A DNA stretch of 64,000 nt, taken from Entoloma clypeatum (Eukaryota; Basidiomycota; Agaricomycetes; Agaricales; Entolomataceae). Shown piece after piece: positions 1-10,462 of this stretch. A program made the translations under genes and the position numbers. The notes beneath the pieces were generated by a model. That model made no database searches, was not told the DNA's origin, and worked only from the letters and a program-made list of their open reading frames with translations. Within the stretch, counting starts at the first letter, position 1, and each line of letters starts with the position of its first letter. Where the stretch lies: the NCBI GenBank assembly GCA_963565915.1, contig OY751495.1, positions 1,364,001-1,428,000 on the forward strand, given 5' to 3'.

Positions 1-156
1 ATTAGATGTTATCAAACCTTCAGAACTATATAAAATATATGTATTTAAGTTTTGTTGATGAGAATTTCTGGCGAGACAGCTGGGAATGATTGGAAATTGA
101 AGTGTCTCATTGGCTGGCTGTGTCTCACTGGCCGGTGGATGACTGTATGCCTCAGA

Positions 157-735
157 AATCATTCAGAATTGAACAACCTGTTTGGTTTACAGAAAACAGC
201 CAAACAATAACCCAAAAGCCTTTGTATGGTGGGCTAGAGACGGTGGAAAAGAAGGGAAAAACCAAGTGAGGAGTCTTAGCTTTTCGTATTCTATGGGACA
301 TGACATAGGTGATATGAGAAGGTGAAGGGGGTGAAAAACAGTAAAAACTCCAATTTGAGCCCTGAATGCTCAGAGAAAACCTATTCTACAGTGTAAATTT
401 CAAACCATATTTTGTTTTAATGGCCAAGCATGGAGAAGCTTTGTCAAGGCTAACAATGGCTTGATATCAATCCAAACCCAGCCGATATCCATCGCATCCT
501 GTAGTTAAGACAGTTTCTGTGGGCATACATACTACCTTCATGCCTTATGCAATGTGTCATCAGTGGTGCCGGGTTGGGCTCTGTGAACGCTAACTCTGGC
601 ATAACTCTCACAGTCAGGGAGAAAATACCAAGAATGGCGTGGAAAAATAGTCAATCAAATTGGCTGAATTTTGATGCACTGCGAACGCCCAGTAAAAACG
701 AGTTTCCTTAATTGGAAATTAAGGACTCGTAACTT
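157..735 (+). repeat. Dispersed repeat, inverted relative of 49,080-49,410
   Basis: The stretch containing 'cattcagaattgaac' followed by 'cctgtttggtttac' recurs in reverse complement near 49.4 kb. Further shared blocks are 'gacataggtgat', 'aaaactccaatttgag' and 'ttccttaattggaaatt'. The copy here carries about 250 extra bases between 385 and 640. No reading frame in it makes a recognisable protein, so I read it as a non-coding dispersed repeat. No target-site duplication or terminal repeat was identified. Confidence 0.6.
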
Positions 736-1344
736 CAGAAAGAACATTCTCAGTATCGCACTCATTACATTCAATGTGTACCTGATAATAATTATACTGT
801 GCCCAACTCTCTGGGTGGACTTTTATCAAGAAGAGATCAGGGTGATCTGGAATACTACATGGTATCAGGCATTTGATGTCAATAATTTTACAGACCGACA
901 AAAAGTTATTATGAATAATTTTCATGCAAGATATGAATGTAATCATGCTTGTGATGACCATTATAATCAATGAAAATCCAATAAAAAAGGTGGAATGCAT
1001 GCATCTTTCATGAATGAAAATGACAGTACAGAATTTGATTCTAGCATTGCACTCCGATATGATGGTGAAATGAATGATGCTCAGAACTTGGAAAATAAGC
1101 AAGATATTTATGCTGTGCTTAGTGTGGTCAGCCAAGATTTTTTCTTTCAATACTTTAATAATTTTATTCCAATAAAAACTCTGTTTATTTGAATTTGACA
1201 TATGCATGTTTTCCAAATCTGATTGACCATTATAAGAACTATAGTCAAGCCATTTAGTCTTCTGCAGCATATTTTGATCTCATTCTTCAATTTTTGTATT
1301 TTTAAATATTGTGAGCCAACTGTGTTATATTCACTAGTACAGAA

Positions 1345-1720
1345 AACAATACAAACAAATATGATGAAGTTGTTATATCAGATGCCTCTTATATTGACAA
1401 AAGTTACAAAGCAAATAAAGAGTTGCATCAGACCTATATTGATAATACAGTCAAAGAATTCATGTTGAATGAATTTAGTTTCTCCATGGATGATCTTTAT
1501 TTCACGTCATCCACTTCGTCATTTGCAACAACTATCCAGTCCTTAATTTCTAATTATTGTCCTTTTCAGGCAAGTTTGCCACATGACATTTTTTCATTGA
1601 AAAAACATCAAAAGATTCTGACGACCATAACTCAACAACGACCAAGTACTAGATGCCGCGACAGACCAAAAATTGCTCCTATGAGCACTTGCAATCTGTT
1701 TTTCATTGACTGAGGAGAAT
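1345..1720 (+). other. Unrecognised open frame, possible exon
   Basis: One forward frame stays open for about 120 codons across this stretch and ends at a stop near 1,713. It is polar, with many Ser, Thr, Asp and Lys residues, and contains a segment beginning FATTIQSLISNYCPFQ. It follows another acidic open frame at 995-1,192. I do not recognise a family. The region around it (1-2,640) carries no transposon domain that I can name, so it could be host sequence or an unknown element gene. Codon-level support is weak. Confidence 0.25.
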
Positions 1721-1763
1721 ACAACAACAATCTAATACATCTGTCTGTCAACGATGTCAGAAA

Positions 1764-2273
1764 ATGAAACATCCTGATGAATATATTGTACCGCCTCACA
1801 AGGCTCAGGGATCTCACATCTGGAGTAATAGCACACCTCCATATGAGCAGTCTAGAATGCCACTTGCTGATGGTTTATCCACTTTTGCAGTGATAAAGCC
1901 AGATACTCAACGGAAGCATGGCCTCTCTGAAAGCTCTCCCATTGACCCATCTGGTCGTCTGAGTTTCAAGCAACCACGGCTCATTTCTTGCGAATCATGC
2001 CCTCTCGTCTCTATCAGGGAGGCAGCTGATGAAACTGTGTCACAGCCTAATGTGCATTCTGGCAATCATGACAATGATCAGAGCTCAGAGGACCTTGATG
2101 GCAATACTGTAACATCTGGCATCAGTGATGAGGACGAGGAAGAGGACGAGATGGATGACATACAGATTGAGGATGATGTGGTGGATTTTCTGCAAACCTC
2201 AAAGGCTATCGTCCCACATAAAAAAAAGATGTCAAAAATGCAGCCCCCATCATCGTCCTCACCAGCTCATTGA
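1764..2273 (+). CDS. Hypothetical acidic protein (169 aa)
   Basis: A 169-codon frame from ATG at 1,764. The N-terminal two thirds is Ser/Pro/His-rich without predicted globular motifs. Residues about 115-145 form an acidic run (DEDEEEDEMDDIQIEDD), followed by a Lys-rich patch and a Ser/Pro tail. The composition is typical of disordered nuclear proteins or of the tails of transposon-encoded proteins. It ends exactly where a C-rich low-complexity block starts. I do not recognise a homologue. It could be a 3' exon continuing the open frame just upstream (1,345-1,720), since only a short non-coding gap separates them. A real protein is possible but not shown. Confidence 0.35.
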   Translation: MKHPDEYIVPPHKAQGSHIWSNSTPPYEQSRMPLADGLSTFAVIKPDTQRKHGLSESSPIDPSGRLSFKQPRLISCESCPLVSIREAADETVSQPNVHSGNHDNDQSSEDLDGNTVTSGISDEDEEEDEMDDIQIEDDVVDFLQTSKAIVPHKKKMSKMQPPSSSSPAH

Positions 2274-2560
2274 CACCGGCTGCCCCTCGCCATGCCACAT
2301 CATCACCGACATGCCTGGCATGCGCTGACAGACACAATGACTAGCACCGAAGACTGCCATGCCACCTCCCGACCACGCCCAGCTGCCCTCACTGTGCCAC
2401 ATCACCGAAAAACAAAGAGCAAGGCCCACCCCCCGCGTGCAGCCCCCTCCCAACCTCATCCCAGCTCCTCTCGCCATTCCACACCACCGAACCACCACAC
2501 AACACCCCAACCACCCTCTCTGCTGTCCAACTTGCCCCCTTTTGCCTTGACAAGTGGGGG
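2274..2560 (+). repeat. C-rich, strand-asymmetric low-complexity block
   Basis: The forward strand is dominated by C and A with few G, in words such as 'ccacatcaccg', 'caccaccg' and 'cccaaccacc'. Several frames are open by composition only. A similar but longer block lies at 11,880-12,760. No tandem period is obvious. The reading frames over it should not be taken as genes. Confidence 0.55.
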
Positions 2561-2644
2561 GTTATCTTTTTGTTTAGTTTGTATTATAAAATTAAATTGC
2601 ATATAATTAGTGAAATACAATTGAAGCACTGCCATCAAACCTTA

Positions 2645-2930
2645 TTCCATGAGCATCCGAGTCCGATCGAGTCTGATTGAGTCTCATAAGACTCAATTAA
2701 AGGTTAAAATGGAGTTTGAACAGATTCCGTTGGACTCCATCAGACTTCATCAGACTCCGTTGGATTAGGTCAGATTCCACTCAAAAAATGAAACTTTTGT
2801 AAGAAGTCCGACGGATTATGACGGAGTCCATCTGACTCCATCGGAGACTATGGGGGAGTGTAAAGTAGACCAGTTTGACTATATTGATAAGGACTTGTAT
2901 CTGCCATGCAATGCAATGGCCCACTACAAC
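2645..2930. repeat. Short-word repeat built from GACTCC/GGAGTC motifs
   Basis: The words 'gactcc', 'gattccgttgga' and 'gagtccatc' recur on both strands, so the segment is strongly self-complementary. This organisation resembles the subterminal repeats of the hAT-like MITEs elsewhere in the window, but I could not find matching terminal repeats or an 8-bp duplication. It abuts the truncated Helitron helicase at 2,932. Confidence 0.45.
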
Positions 2931-2931
2931 C

Positions 2932-3697
2932 AAGTGATCATAACAGGAAGGCCAATACACAAAGAAAGTTTTCCAGGAATGTGATTTGTTGAGGATGGAG
3001 GTAAATTCTATAATAATTCTTGTATTTTGGGACCCATGCATGAACTTGATGCAGTGGATTGATTATCCAGATTTTTGTTTTTGTTTTCAGAACCTCATAA
3101 ACAATCTATTGAATAAAACATTGTAAGTTTCTTATTTGTATCTTTGGCAAAGTGCTTACATCCTAATTCATTTATTTCATCTTTTTGAGGATTTTGAGCA
3201 GTAATAATTAATAGATACATTACAGATATTTTTATGTGATAAAGATGGTACATTTCCAACAATATGTGACTGCAAGTAATTCAAATCATCCTGGGTACAA
3301 GCTGCATATCTCATATTTTCCAAAGCTGTTCTGAGCTTAGTGTCTTGGACTGATTGAGTTTTCTGGCAATATTCTGTCTCAAAATAACAACTATAGTTAT
3401 TTGATGCCAAAGTACCTTTCCCATGCAAGATTCCTGGCCAAAATTAGTTTGAGCATTATTTAGTTTGGTTCTGACAGCTTGACTGTACAAAGCAGCTCCT
3501 CCCACTGATGGTAATTGAGCAAAGTCTCCTGCAAATAACATGTTTATTCCACCAAATAGTACTCCAGTAGTGGAATTCTTGACTTTGGCAAGCTGAGAGC
3601 TTATTTTGTGCAGTTCACAACAAGCAACCATTGATATTTCATCTATGAATATATAATCAACACCTTGTATTCTGTTTGCTATTGTAGCCAGGGACAT
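2932..3697 (-). pseudogene. Helitron helicase (Pif1-type) fragment
   Basis: Reverse-strand reading gives Pif1-type helicase motifs: the Walker B region DYIFIDEISMVA and the following block FAGDFAQLPSVGG, then YSQAVRTKLN and a downstream stretch (MRYAACTQDDLNYLQ) that needs frameshifts near 3,430 and 3,350. In Helitron Rep/helicase proteins this domain unwinds DNA during rolling-circle transposition. The Rep nuclease and N-terminal domains are absent and the fragment stops at a sharp edge near 2,932. It is closely related to the forward-strand copy at 35,297-41,093 (for example 2,932-3,060 against 39,530-39,660). It is a broken copy of the same family. Confidence 0.85.
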
Positions 3698-4480
3698 GCA
3701 TTCATTTGAGAATCCTTCCTCTGGGTCTGAGCCTATAGCAAAACAGAATGATATGTTGGCCTCTCAACCCCAATCTCTAGCATCACAGAATCCAGTCAGA
3801 GAGGCTCCCTGCCTCGCAAACGCATGCCATTGGAAGATGATGAGGAGCATCCCCAACAACTGGACACTGATGATGATGAAGGGCCTTCCCAACAACAAGA
3901 TGACAACAGTGTCATGCACTGCCCGAATATCTTGCCCAATCATCAAGCGGCTCCCAGAGGTTTCTGAAAAAGCCAAGGACAACTTTGACTCTGAGAGGGA
4001 AAGTGGTTGAATTTCTGAAGGAGTCCCTTATGTTTGAGGCCTTTAAAAGGGTTGTTGTGCAAGACTTGCACAAGCAATACATGTATTTTTTCTCATGTTT
4101 CTTTGAAATACCTAAGGCTCATCATAGTGTTTAGTCCTCTGACACCCTGCATTTGCCTCCCTTGGATGTTGATTCAATGCCTTTGGTAAGCATTATTCTT
4201 TCAAGATGCGGTCAGTGCTAAATTTGGCTGCTCCGCTCCTCAGAAGGTTACAGGACCTCCTGTTGACTTTGCTCTTCCTGGAGGGAACAGCATAGTTTTT
4301 TATAACCCAGGGCTATTCCCTCATTAGCTCAAGGTCCACAAGATCCCTAGTGGCATTGCCCTGATCTCACCACATTGGAAGGGATTCTCGACCTCGCCAG
4401 TTTGATGTGCCTTCTGGAGCTGGGAAACATCCTCAACAATTGGAGCTACAATGGCTCACTGAACAACTTGGGGTAGCGGC
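3698..4480 (+). pseudogene. Unrecognised spliced gene family, middle/C-terminal part
   Basis: A forward frame reads an acidic Gln/Asp-rich linker (DDDEGPSQQQ), then TLRGKVVEFLKESL, VVVQDLHKQYMYFFSC and LPPLDVD. A likely intron of about 59 bases (GTAAGC..CTCAG, about 4,182-4,240) comes next. After it the frame resumes as KVTGPPVDFALPGG and, past one stop and one frameshift, IALISPHWKG and QLELQWLTEQ. Related pieces occur at 17,320-17,580, 22,130-22,197 and 23,269-23,450. I do not recognise the protein family. The intron and conserved frames across copies show it was once a real spliced gene that multiplied, by transposition or capture. This copy is inactive. Confidence 0.55.
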
Positions 4481-5028
4481 CATGAAACGGCAATTACGAG
4501 TCCTTATATCTTTCACTGTATTTTATTTTTTAGCATAAATGGCAACAGCAACATGTCTAGTTACTTCTGCATTATCAACATGTGTATTGTTTTTCAGTAA
4601 AAACACTAAGCTTGTCTTTATACTCACTATGTTTATCTGAGACTTGACTATCATTATATCAGACTTCTTTATTTGAATCAATAATGTGGGAAACAAAATA
4701 ATATGCACCAAGATATATGACATCTTTGAGAGGTATACACAATGTACTACCACCTGTTTTAAAAACAGTCAATTTCCTCTTGTGCTGGGTGAGGCTCTTC
4801 ACTCACAGTATCTACAACCCGTAGCTATGTCAGTATTCTCTCTAACCTTTCGCTGGTCTACACTCACCCAATCTATCCCTTTATCTTTGCTTTCGGTTCC
4901 TGACATTAGCGAAAGGTTGCCACAACCCCTTTATACTTCTGATATCACTGCCAGGACATCCAATTGTTGTTCAGAGCTCGTGCCCATCTGAAACATTTTA
5001 TGCCCAACAACCTTACTGGCAACATACA
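4481..5028. other. No gene recognised; probable 5' region of Ty3 element A
   Basis: The first half (to about 4,760) is AT-rich with only short frames. From about 4,770 the composition changes and leads without interruption into the gag start at 5,029, so it may hold untranslated leader or a decayed 5' LTR. I could not identify an LTR boundary, primer-binding site or duplication. Confidence 0.3.
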
Positions 5029-5966
5029 CATGTCCACTCTGCAACCTCCCCCTCAGAGCTCCACCACTCAAGGCCAACCCACCGTTATGATGAGCGATGA
5101 CCAATTTACGGGTAGGTGAGAGGTTTGCGACTTGCCTGGGCAAGTACGTGGAGTCATTGAAGATGTTCCTGAAAAAAAATGATGGCGTGAAGCCGGCATC
5201 GCCCAAGCACTACGATGGATCATCAGAAGAATGCCTTACCATGCTTTGCATCAACTTCAATATGGCATCTCAGAAGGACAAGTTTGTGACTATTACATTC
5301 TGTGTCTTTTACGTGCTCTTGTATATGAAGGGAAAGGCCAAAGTGTGGATGCAGAACACCTTAAGGGATATGTTGAATGGAACAAAAACTTGGGGCTCAT
5401 GGGAGGAATTCAAGGATGCTATGAGGGAGCAGTTTGAGCTCATTAAGAAAGGAGGCCTAGCTTGGGTGGCCCTCAAGATGTTGACCTTGGAGGGGAAGAC
5501 CATTGCCAAATTTGTTCAAGAATTTGATAAGTATGGCATGGATTCTGGTTTTGGAGAGGTCGCTCTTCTCAACAAACTCAAAGAACGACTTGACGAGGCC
5601 ACTTGAAATGATGTCTTTGGAATGAACCCACCTTCTATGACATATAGGGACTGGAAACATGTCCTCCTCAAGAAGAACTTGCAGAAGCAAGAAGCCAAAC
5701 TCTATAATGATTATGCAGCAAACATGAAGAAAGCTCAATCCACCGGAAGAGGTGGATTTGGGTGGAAGCCACGGAGGTGCAGGTCATGGCCATAACAGTG
5801 GAGGCCATGAGAGTGGAACTGGAGGAGAAACTCACGTTGGAGGGCCAGCAACGGGCACATTCAGTGGAGGTGGCATTCCAATGGAGATTGACAAGGCGAA
5901 GAGATTAGCTAATACTTTCCAGTGCTATAACTGTGGAGGAACTGGACATCTTGCTTGCAACTGTAG
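5029..5966 (+). pseudogene. gag: Ty3-A Gag (capsid and zinc knuckle)
   Basis: A Gln/Pro/Thr-rich start at 5,029 (MSTLQPPPQSSTTQGQ) is followed after a frameshift by a capsid-like helical domain at 5,097-5,606 (WEEFKDAMREQFE, MLTLEGKTIAKFVQEFDKY). This is the retrotransposon Gag fold that assembles the particle. The first stop after the capsid (TGA near 5,604) sits in sequence that otherwise continues as NDVFGMNPPSMTYRDWK. A CCHC knuckle, CYNCGGTGHLACNC, is readable at about 5,920-5,964 in another frame. The knuckle is cut by the solo LTR. Gag would package element RNA. This copy needs at least two frame changes and cannot make it. Confidence 0.8.
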
Positions 5967-6233
5967 TGTTATGATTGTACTTTCACTTTTTACCTTATCT
6001 CATCTAATCTTGTCTCATCTTATCTAATCTACATCTTACCTTCATCATATCATATCTATGGCTGCGCAACACATGTACACCACATGTATTACAGTATATA
6101 AGTAGCCCACTTTCTCTTGTATTCTTTAGCTTGTTCTCTTGGCAATACAGCCTCTCTTCATCATTCCACATTCCATCTCTTAAGTTCAACCATTTGGGCT
6201 CGCGATGTCATTTGACTTAGCATCACTTCAACA
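5967..6233 (+). mobile_element. Solo LTR (267 bp) with 5-bp duplication
   Basis: The segment begins TGTTATGATT and ends CACTTCAACA, with short inverted ends TGTT/AACA. It is flanked by TGTAG at 5,962-5,966 and TGTAG at 6,234-6,238. It contains a run of 'atctaatc'-like words, a TATA-like 'tatataag' and no coding sequence. A solo LTR results from recombination between the two LTRs of a full element. A related LTR piece lies on the reverse strand at about 15,990-16,113. Orientation is inferred from the TG..CA ends and the TATA-like box only. Confidence 0.85.
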
Positions 6234-7135
6234 TGTAGGAACCCCTCCAAAAGCCCAAAGATGCCATGTCAGCAAGTTCGTGCTTTGTTCAATGACTTAC
6301 TGGATGACGAAAAAGAGGCTTTCAAGAAGGACTTGGGTTTTTGAAGCAATGGGGAGTGAAGGGTGCGCCCTCTCCATCTACTACTTGTATTTGTACAAAT
6401 TCTGGCCAACCGGACAATACATCGCCTTTCATGTCAAAAGCCGCACCGAACTTAAAGTGACCCTCTACAACGATAGAGGAAGTAGAAGATGAAGACGAGT
6501 TGAAGGCAAAGAATAAAGCAAAGGCATATGGACCAGGAATCCTCAAACTAAATGATGACAATGAAGTTAACTCACAAGAGCGGCATACTGATGAAGAGCC
6601 AGCGACATCAGCACCAAATCTACCAGACCTACCAGGTTCGGATTTTGGATCCGCAGGATGGTTTCTAAGGAGATCACGAATAGCATGGAAAGGACAGATG
6701 AAAATGTTGAGGAACTGGGCATCGATACACCAACAGGATGAAGTCACAACATTTCTGCTACAATCCCTGCTAATCGCCTCTGAGTCTAGTGCTGTATGAA
6801 TACTTCGTGATCTGAAGGGTCCGCGACACTACATCTCCAAAGTTGGAAAACAAAATTGCATAGAAGCACCAACCACTTTCCAAACAACCAATAATGGAAG
6901 ATCCTTCTCCACTCCAGGACTTCTTGACTCTGGAGCTATAGGTTGCTACATTGATGAATCCTTTGCCAAGCAACAAGAACTCCAACTCGAACAACTTCCA
7001 CACTTGATTCCTGTAATCTTGGGAAGAACACAGTCATACTCGGTTACACGTGGCTCTATCGTCACAACCCAATCATCGACTGGCGATCTGGGAAAACTCT
7101 TTTCAATCGAGGCCCACGAGAATGTGGTATGCTGC
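6234..7135 (+). pseudogene. Ty3-A Gag tail and aspartic protease
   Basis: After the solo LTR the frame resumes as VRALFNDLLDDEKEAFKK, then a charged linker and a 99-codon frame at 6,500-6,799. The retropepsin signature LLDSGAIGC is at about 6,918-6,945 and the second hallmark block VILGYTWLYRHNPIIDW at about 7,027-7,077. The DSG triad supplies the catalytic Asp of the homodimeric protease that processes Gag-Pol. Two or three frameshifts separate the blocks. The coding sequence then hits the inserted tRNA-like segment. Confidence 0.75.
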
Positions 7136-7189
7136 AATTGTGGAGAGTGGCAGTTTCACCTGTGCGAAGGGGCTCGTCAGAGGGCTTAA

Positions 7190-7560
7190 CCGCTACCCTA
7201 ACTGCCGGTATGGGAGAACATGGCTCCCTTTCTGATGAACCAAAGGGAGTCTGTCATGTGAGGGTGGGATCAGGATTGATCGGCCACTTGGCTCAGTAGA
7301 TGTGACCCAATGGTGAAAGGTCTATATTATTGGGCTAGTCCAAGCACTGCCTACTTGGATCCACCGCCCCTGATGTCAGATCACTCCGTCATAGAGGGCT
7401 TGCTTGCCTGTCTCCTCGTGTGTTCCAATCTTAGACCTTGATGCGATGGGGGCCCAAGTGGCTGATCTCAGGGGAGCGATTCAGTCTCAGATTCCTGAGG
7501 GTCACTGGAGAAAGTATTGCCCATGAGAGGACTCGAACCCTCGCACAGCCGTGAGAGAGG
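7190..7560. repeat. Insertion with tRNA-like promoter boxes, possible SINE
   Basis: This stretch interrupts the Ty3-A coding sequence between protease and RT. Reverse-strand reading gives 'gggttcgagtcctctc' near 7,525-7,540, a good match to the B-box/T-arm of tRNA genes, and 'ggtagcggttaag' near 7,180-7,195, resembling a class II tRNA A-box. A forward 'tggctcagtaga' near 7,290 is another A-box-like word. The boxes are not in the order and spacing of one intact tRNA. I read it as a tRNA-derived short element or a composite of two; no tail or target duplication was found. Confidence 0.35.
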
Positions 7561-7699
7561 CCGGCATGGGGAGGATGAAGACCAACAGATTCGGCATGTG
7601 GATGACTTGACAGCTGAAGATAAAAAGAAAGAGGAAGAGGAATGGAATGAACTCAAAGAAGGAGATAGGTTACTTATGCTTGAAGAAGATACTGAAACC

Positions 7700-9245
7700 A
7701 TCTGACTCAAATTTACAATCTCCCAGCAAATAGCAGAACGAGAACAGCAGAAAAAGAAAAGGTTAGAAACAGTACCAATACCAGACCGCTACATCAAAGA
7801 CTTTGGACTAGTCTTTGACAAATCAGCTTTCAACCACCTACCTCTGAGACAATCTTGGGACCACGTGATTGACCTGAAGGAGGGAAGCAGACCATTCACA
7901 AGCAAAATCTACCCATTGAGCCGCAATGAGCAGGGAGAATTGGACAAATTTTTGGATGAACACCTTCTATCAGGACGCACACACCCCTCCAAGAGCCCCA
8001 TCACATCACCATTCTTCTTCATCAAAAAGAAGAATGGCTCATTACGCCCCGTCCAAGACTATTGAAGACTAAATGCCATGACAATCAAAAACCACTATCC
8101 TCTACCACTCATCTCTGAAGTTATTGAAAAGCTGCAAGGGGCCAAATACTTCACAAAACTAGATGTCTGCTGGGACTATAATAACGTACGAATCAAAAAG
8201 GGGGATGAATGGAAGGCCACGTTTATCAGAAACCAAGGGCTCTACGAACCACTTGTCATGTTTTTTGGACTCACTAACTCGCCCTCAACTTTTCAGACCA
8301 TGATGAATGATCTCTTCCACAACCTCATTACACAGGGCACAGTTATCATCTATATGGACAACATCCTCATCTTCACAAAAGATCTTGATAAACATCGACA
8401 AGTTACCACAGACATACTTGATATTCTGAAAAGAAATGACCTTTATCTCAAACCCGAGGAATGTGAATGGGAGCAAACAAAAGTTGAATACCTTGGTGTG
8501 ATTGTTTTGGAAGATGGAGTAGAGATGGACCCGGTGAAGGTTGAGGCGGTACAAACATGGCCTGAGCCAAACAATAACCATGACCTTCAACAATTCTTGG
8601 AATTCGCGACTACTACCGGCGATTCATTCATTATTTCTCCCACATCGCAGCCCCACTCAACAAACTCACTGGAAATATCTCCTGGTATTGGACAGGCATG
8701 GAGAGGTTCACCTTTACAGACATAAAAATGGCCCTAACTTCAGCTCCCACTCTGGTGTTCCCCACGGATCATGATCCTTACCATGTTGAAGCTGACAGTT
8801 CAGGTTTTGCAACAGGCGCTGCTCTCTTACAGCTACAGAAAGGCGAATGGAGGCCCATTACATTCCTGTCAAAGTCCATCAATGAAGTTGAGCGAAACTA
8901 TGAAATTCATGACAGAGAGATGCTAGCGATTATGAGGGCATTAGAAGAATGGAGGCATCTTCTACAGAGAGCAGAACACACTGTCGAGATCCACACAGAT
9001 CATTAAAATCTTGAATACTTCATGTCCGCAAAGAAGCTGAATTGATGACAGGCTTGCTGGTCCTTGGAACTCGCCAACTATGATTTCACACTTGTTCATA
9101 AGCCAGGTTGGGCCATGGGACTAGCAGACACCTTGTTGAGATGTCCAGACTACAACAAGGGAAGGATGATAATGACGGGGTCATACTGATTGAACCACAT
9201 CACATCTGTCAAGTGGAGGTAGAAAGGTTGTCCAAGCCCTGTAAG
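7700..9245 (+). pseudogene. pol: Ty3-A reverse transcriptase and RNase H
   Basis: RT fingers read PLSRNEQGELDKFLDEHL and SPFFFIKKKNGSLRPVQDY (7,865-8,062). They are followed by a TGA where Arg is conserved (8,063-8,065). The palm gives FTKLDVCWDYNNVRIKKGD and IIYMDNILIF at about 8,345-8,374: the second catalytic Asp of the YxDD box is Asn (codon AAC at 8,360-8,362, preceded by C). A thumb segment (EYLGVIVLEDGVEMD) and, after a frameshift, RNase H (YHVEADSSGFATGAALLQ, WRPITFLSKSINEVERNYE, HTDH) follow to about 9,006. A TAA replaces the usual Lys codon after TDH. No integrase remains. The enzyme would copy element RNA to DNA; this copy is inactive. Confidence 0.88.
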
Positions 9246-9440
9246 ACACCTCAAGACATGTATAGAAATAATGACTTAAAACTACTTATACAGTCTTAAA
9301 CACACTTAAACTACCACTAGAAAATCTGAGAAAAAACATGATTTAAAGTAGTTTCAAGATGCTGACTTAGCTTAAATAACTTAAACCACTTAACTTTCCC
9401 TTTAAGTTTGGTTAAGTACTATTCAAGTAGTTTGACCTTT
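9246..9440. repeat. TTAAGT/ACTTAAA short-word repeat
   Basis: Words such as 'acttaaac', 'cttaaataactt' and 'ggttaagtac' recur on both strands, making the segment self-complementary. It caps the truncated end of Ty3-A. The word type recalls the MITE at 47,196-47,626, but no terminal repeats or duplication were found. Confidence 0.4.
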
Positions 9441-9444
9441 TTCT

Positions 9445-9625
9445 AGTTGGATCTTCTGAGACATATTCCACATGTCCCAGATCCACAAGGAGAATGGGGA
9501 GAAGGGGCTGTCAAAAGACACTGCTAGCCACTCCTAAACCATGGAAGCAACCATGGTAGTGTACATAGAGGTGAGAGAGAGGTGGTGGGTTGAAGAGAGA
9601 GGGGAGATCTGGTTGGTTGACAAGA
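9445..9625 (+). repeat. Dispersed repeat shared with 51,870-52,042
   Basis: About 170 bases, from 'gatcttctgagacatattcc' to 'agagaggggagatc', recur in the same orientation at 51.87-52.04 kb with scattered substitutions. No open frame is conserved. At the second site the repeat directly abuts the inverted duplication. From here to about 10,110 I see no supportable gene; the 115-codon frame at 9,652-9,999 matches nothing I know. Confidence 0.6.
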
Positions 9626-10119
9626 ATTGGCAATAACAAAGTCACCATTGGATGGAATCGCCTAAGCCAGGGCATCCTCGGAGAGCTCTAGACAATGGTT
9701 TTCGAATGAACCAAACGCCAAGGGAAACAGCATCACAGATCGCAAGATATGGCCAGAATATGAAGGGGTCCGTGGATTGGCATGAAAATGTGAATGGCGT
9801 CACACATGTGGCGCGGAATGGGGTAAACCCATATATGGCCAGAAAGCGCGAAGTGAGGGCTTTCGAACGAGATCTGGGCAAAGGCGACCAGTGCGACGGT
9901 GCCAGAGATAGAGTCAAAATTGTAACAAAGCAATGGTTGGTGATAGAGGATGAGGAAGTGAGGAAGGGAAGAAGCCCAGGTAGGGAAAGGGACTGTTAAA
10001 AGAGGCCTTTCAGATGAGAGACCTTGGAGAAACATAGCCTGGGGGCCAGAATGGAAGTATAAATCCTGGAAACCCTCCCACCCTAGCTACCAAGCACCCA
10101 GTCTGGCTCGTCTTTCGCG

Positions 10120-10462
10120 ACCCTCTTGAATGCCTGCAATCACTCATGGATAGTCCATTGACCAAAGATTACCTAAAGTTTACGCCCCTTTGGATCTTCA
10201 AAAGTGCAGAGAAAACGATGCACATCTATACAGAATGGCTTTCGGGGGACGTAGCATGGGCAATGCAAGTACACTTCTTCAATGCCCCAATCCTATGATC
10301 AAGAATACTAACTTATATCTTATCAATAGAATGGCCTCCCTCCTGGTTCAACATTATTAGGTGCCATTCTATCTTCTGACAAGACAAATCTATCAGCGAA
10401 GACTGGTGACCGATCTGCACATCCCCTGTTAATAAGCCTCGCAAACCTTGACATGGACTTTC
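10120..10462 (+). pseudogene. Plavaka-type transposase fragment with one intron
   Basis: The forward frame reads RDPLECLQSLMDSPLTKDYL, FTPLWIF and IYTEWLSGDVAWAMQ up to 10,268. A 61-base intron (GTACAC..TACTAAC..CAATAG, 10,269-10,329) follows. The frame then continues as NGLPPGSTLLGAILSSDKTN and HPLLISLAN. These are conserved blocks of the Plavaka transposases of agaricomycetes (CACTA-related cut-and-paste elements). Splicing restores one continuous frame, which supports the intron. The N-terminal zinc finger and the rest of the catalytic domain are missing. The 3' side is cut exactly where an LTR begins (10,463). Confidence 0.75.

Larger units (their letters stand above)
5029..9245 (+). mobile_element. 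Ty3/Gypsy retrotransposon A, truncated
   Basis: Gag, protease, reverse transcriptase and RNase H follow in the canonical Ty3 order on the forward strand. The integrase is missing: the coding sequence ends near 9,245, just after an RNase H/connection region (ADTLLRCPDYNKG), against a TTAAGT-rich repeat. No flanking LTRs were found. Two later insertions cut it, a solo LTR in the gag zinc knuckle (5,967-6,233) and a tRNA-like segment (about 7,190-7,560). Several stop codons and a changed RT active site make it dead. Confidence 0.85.
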
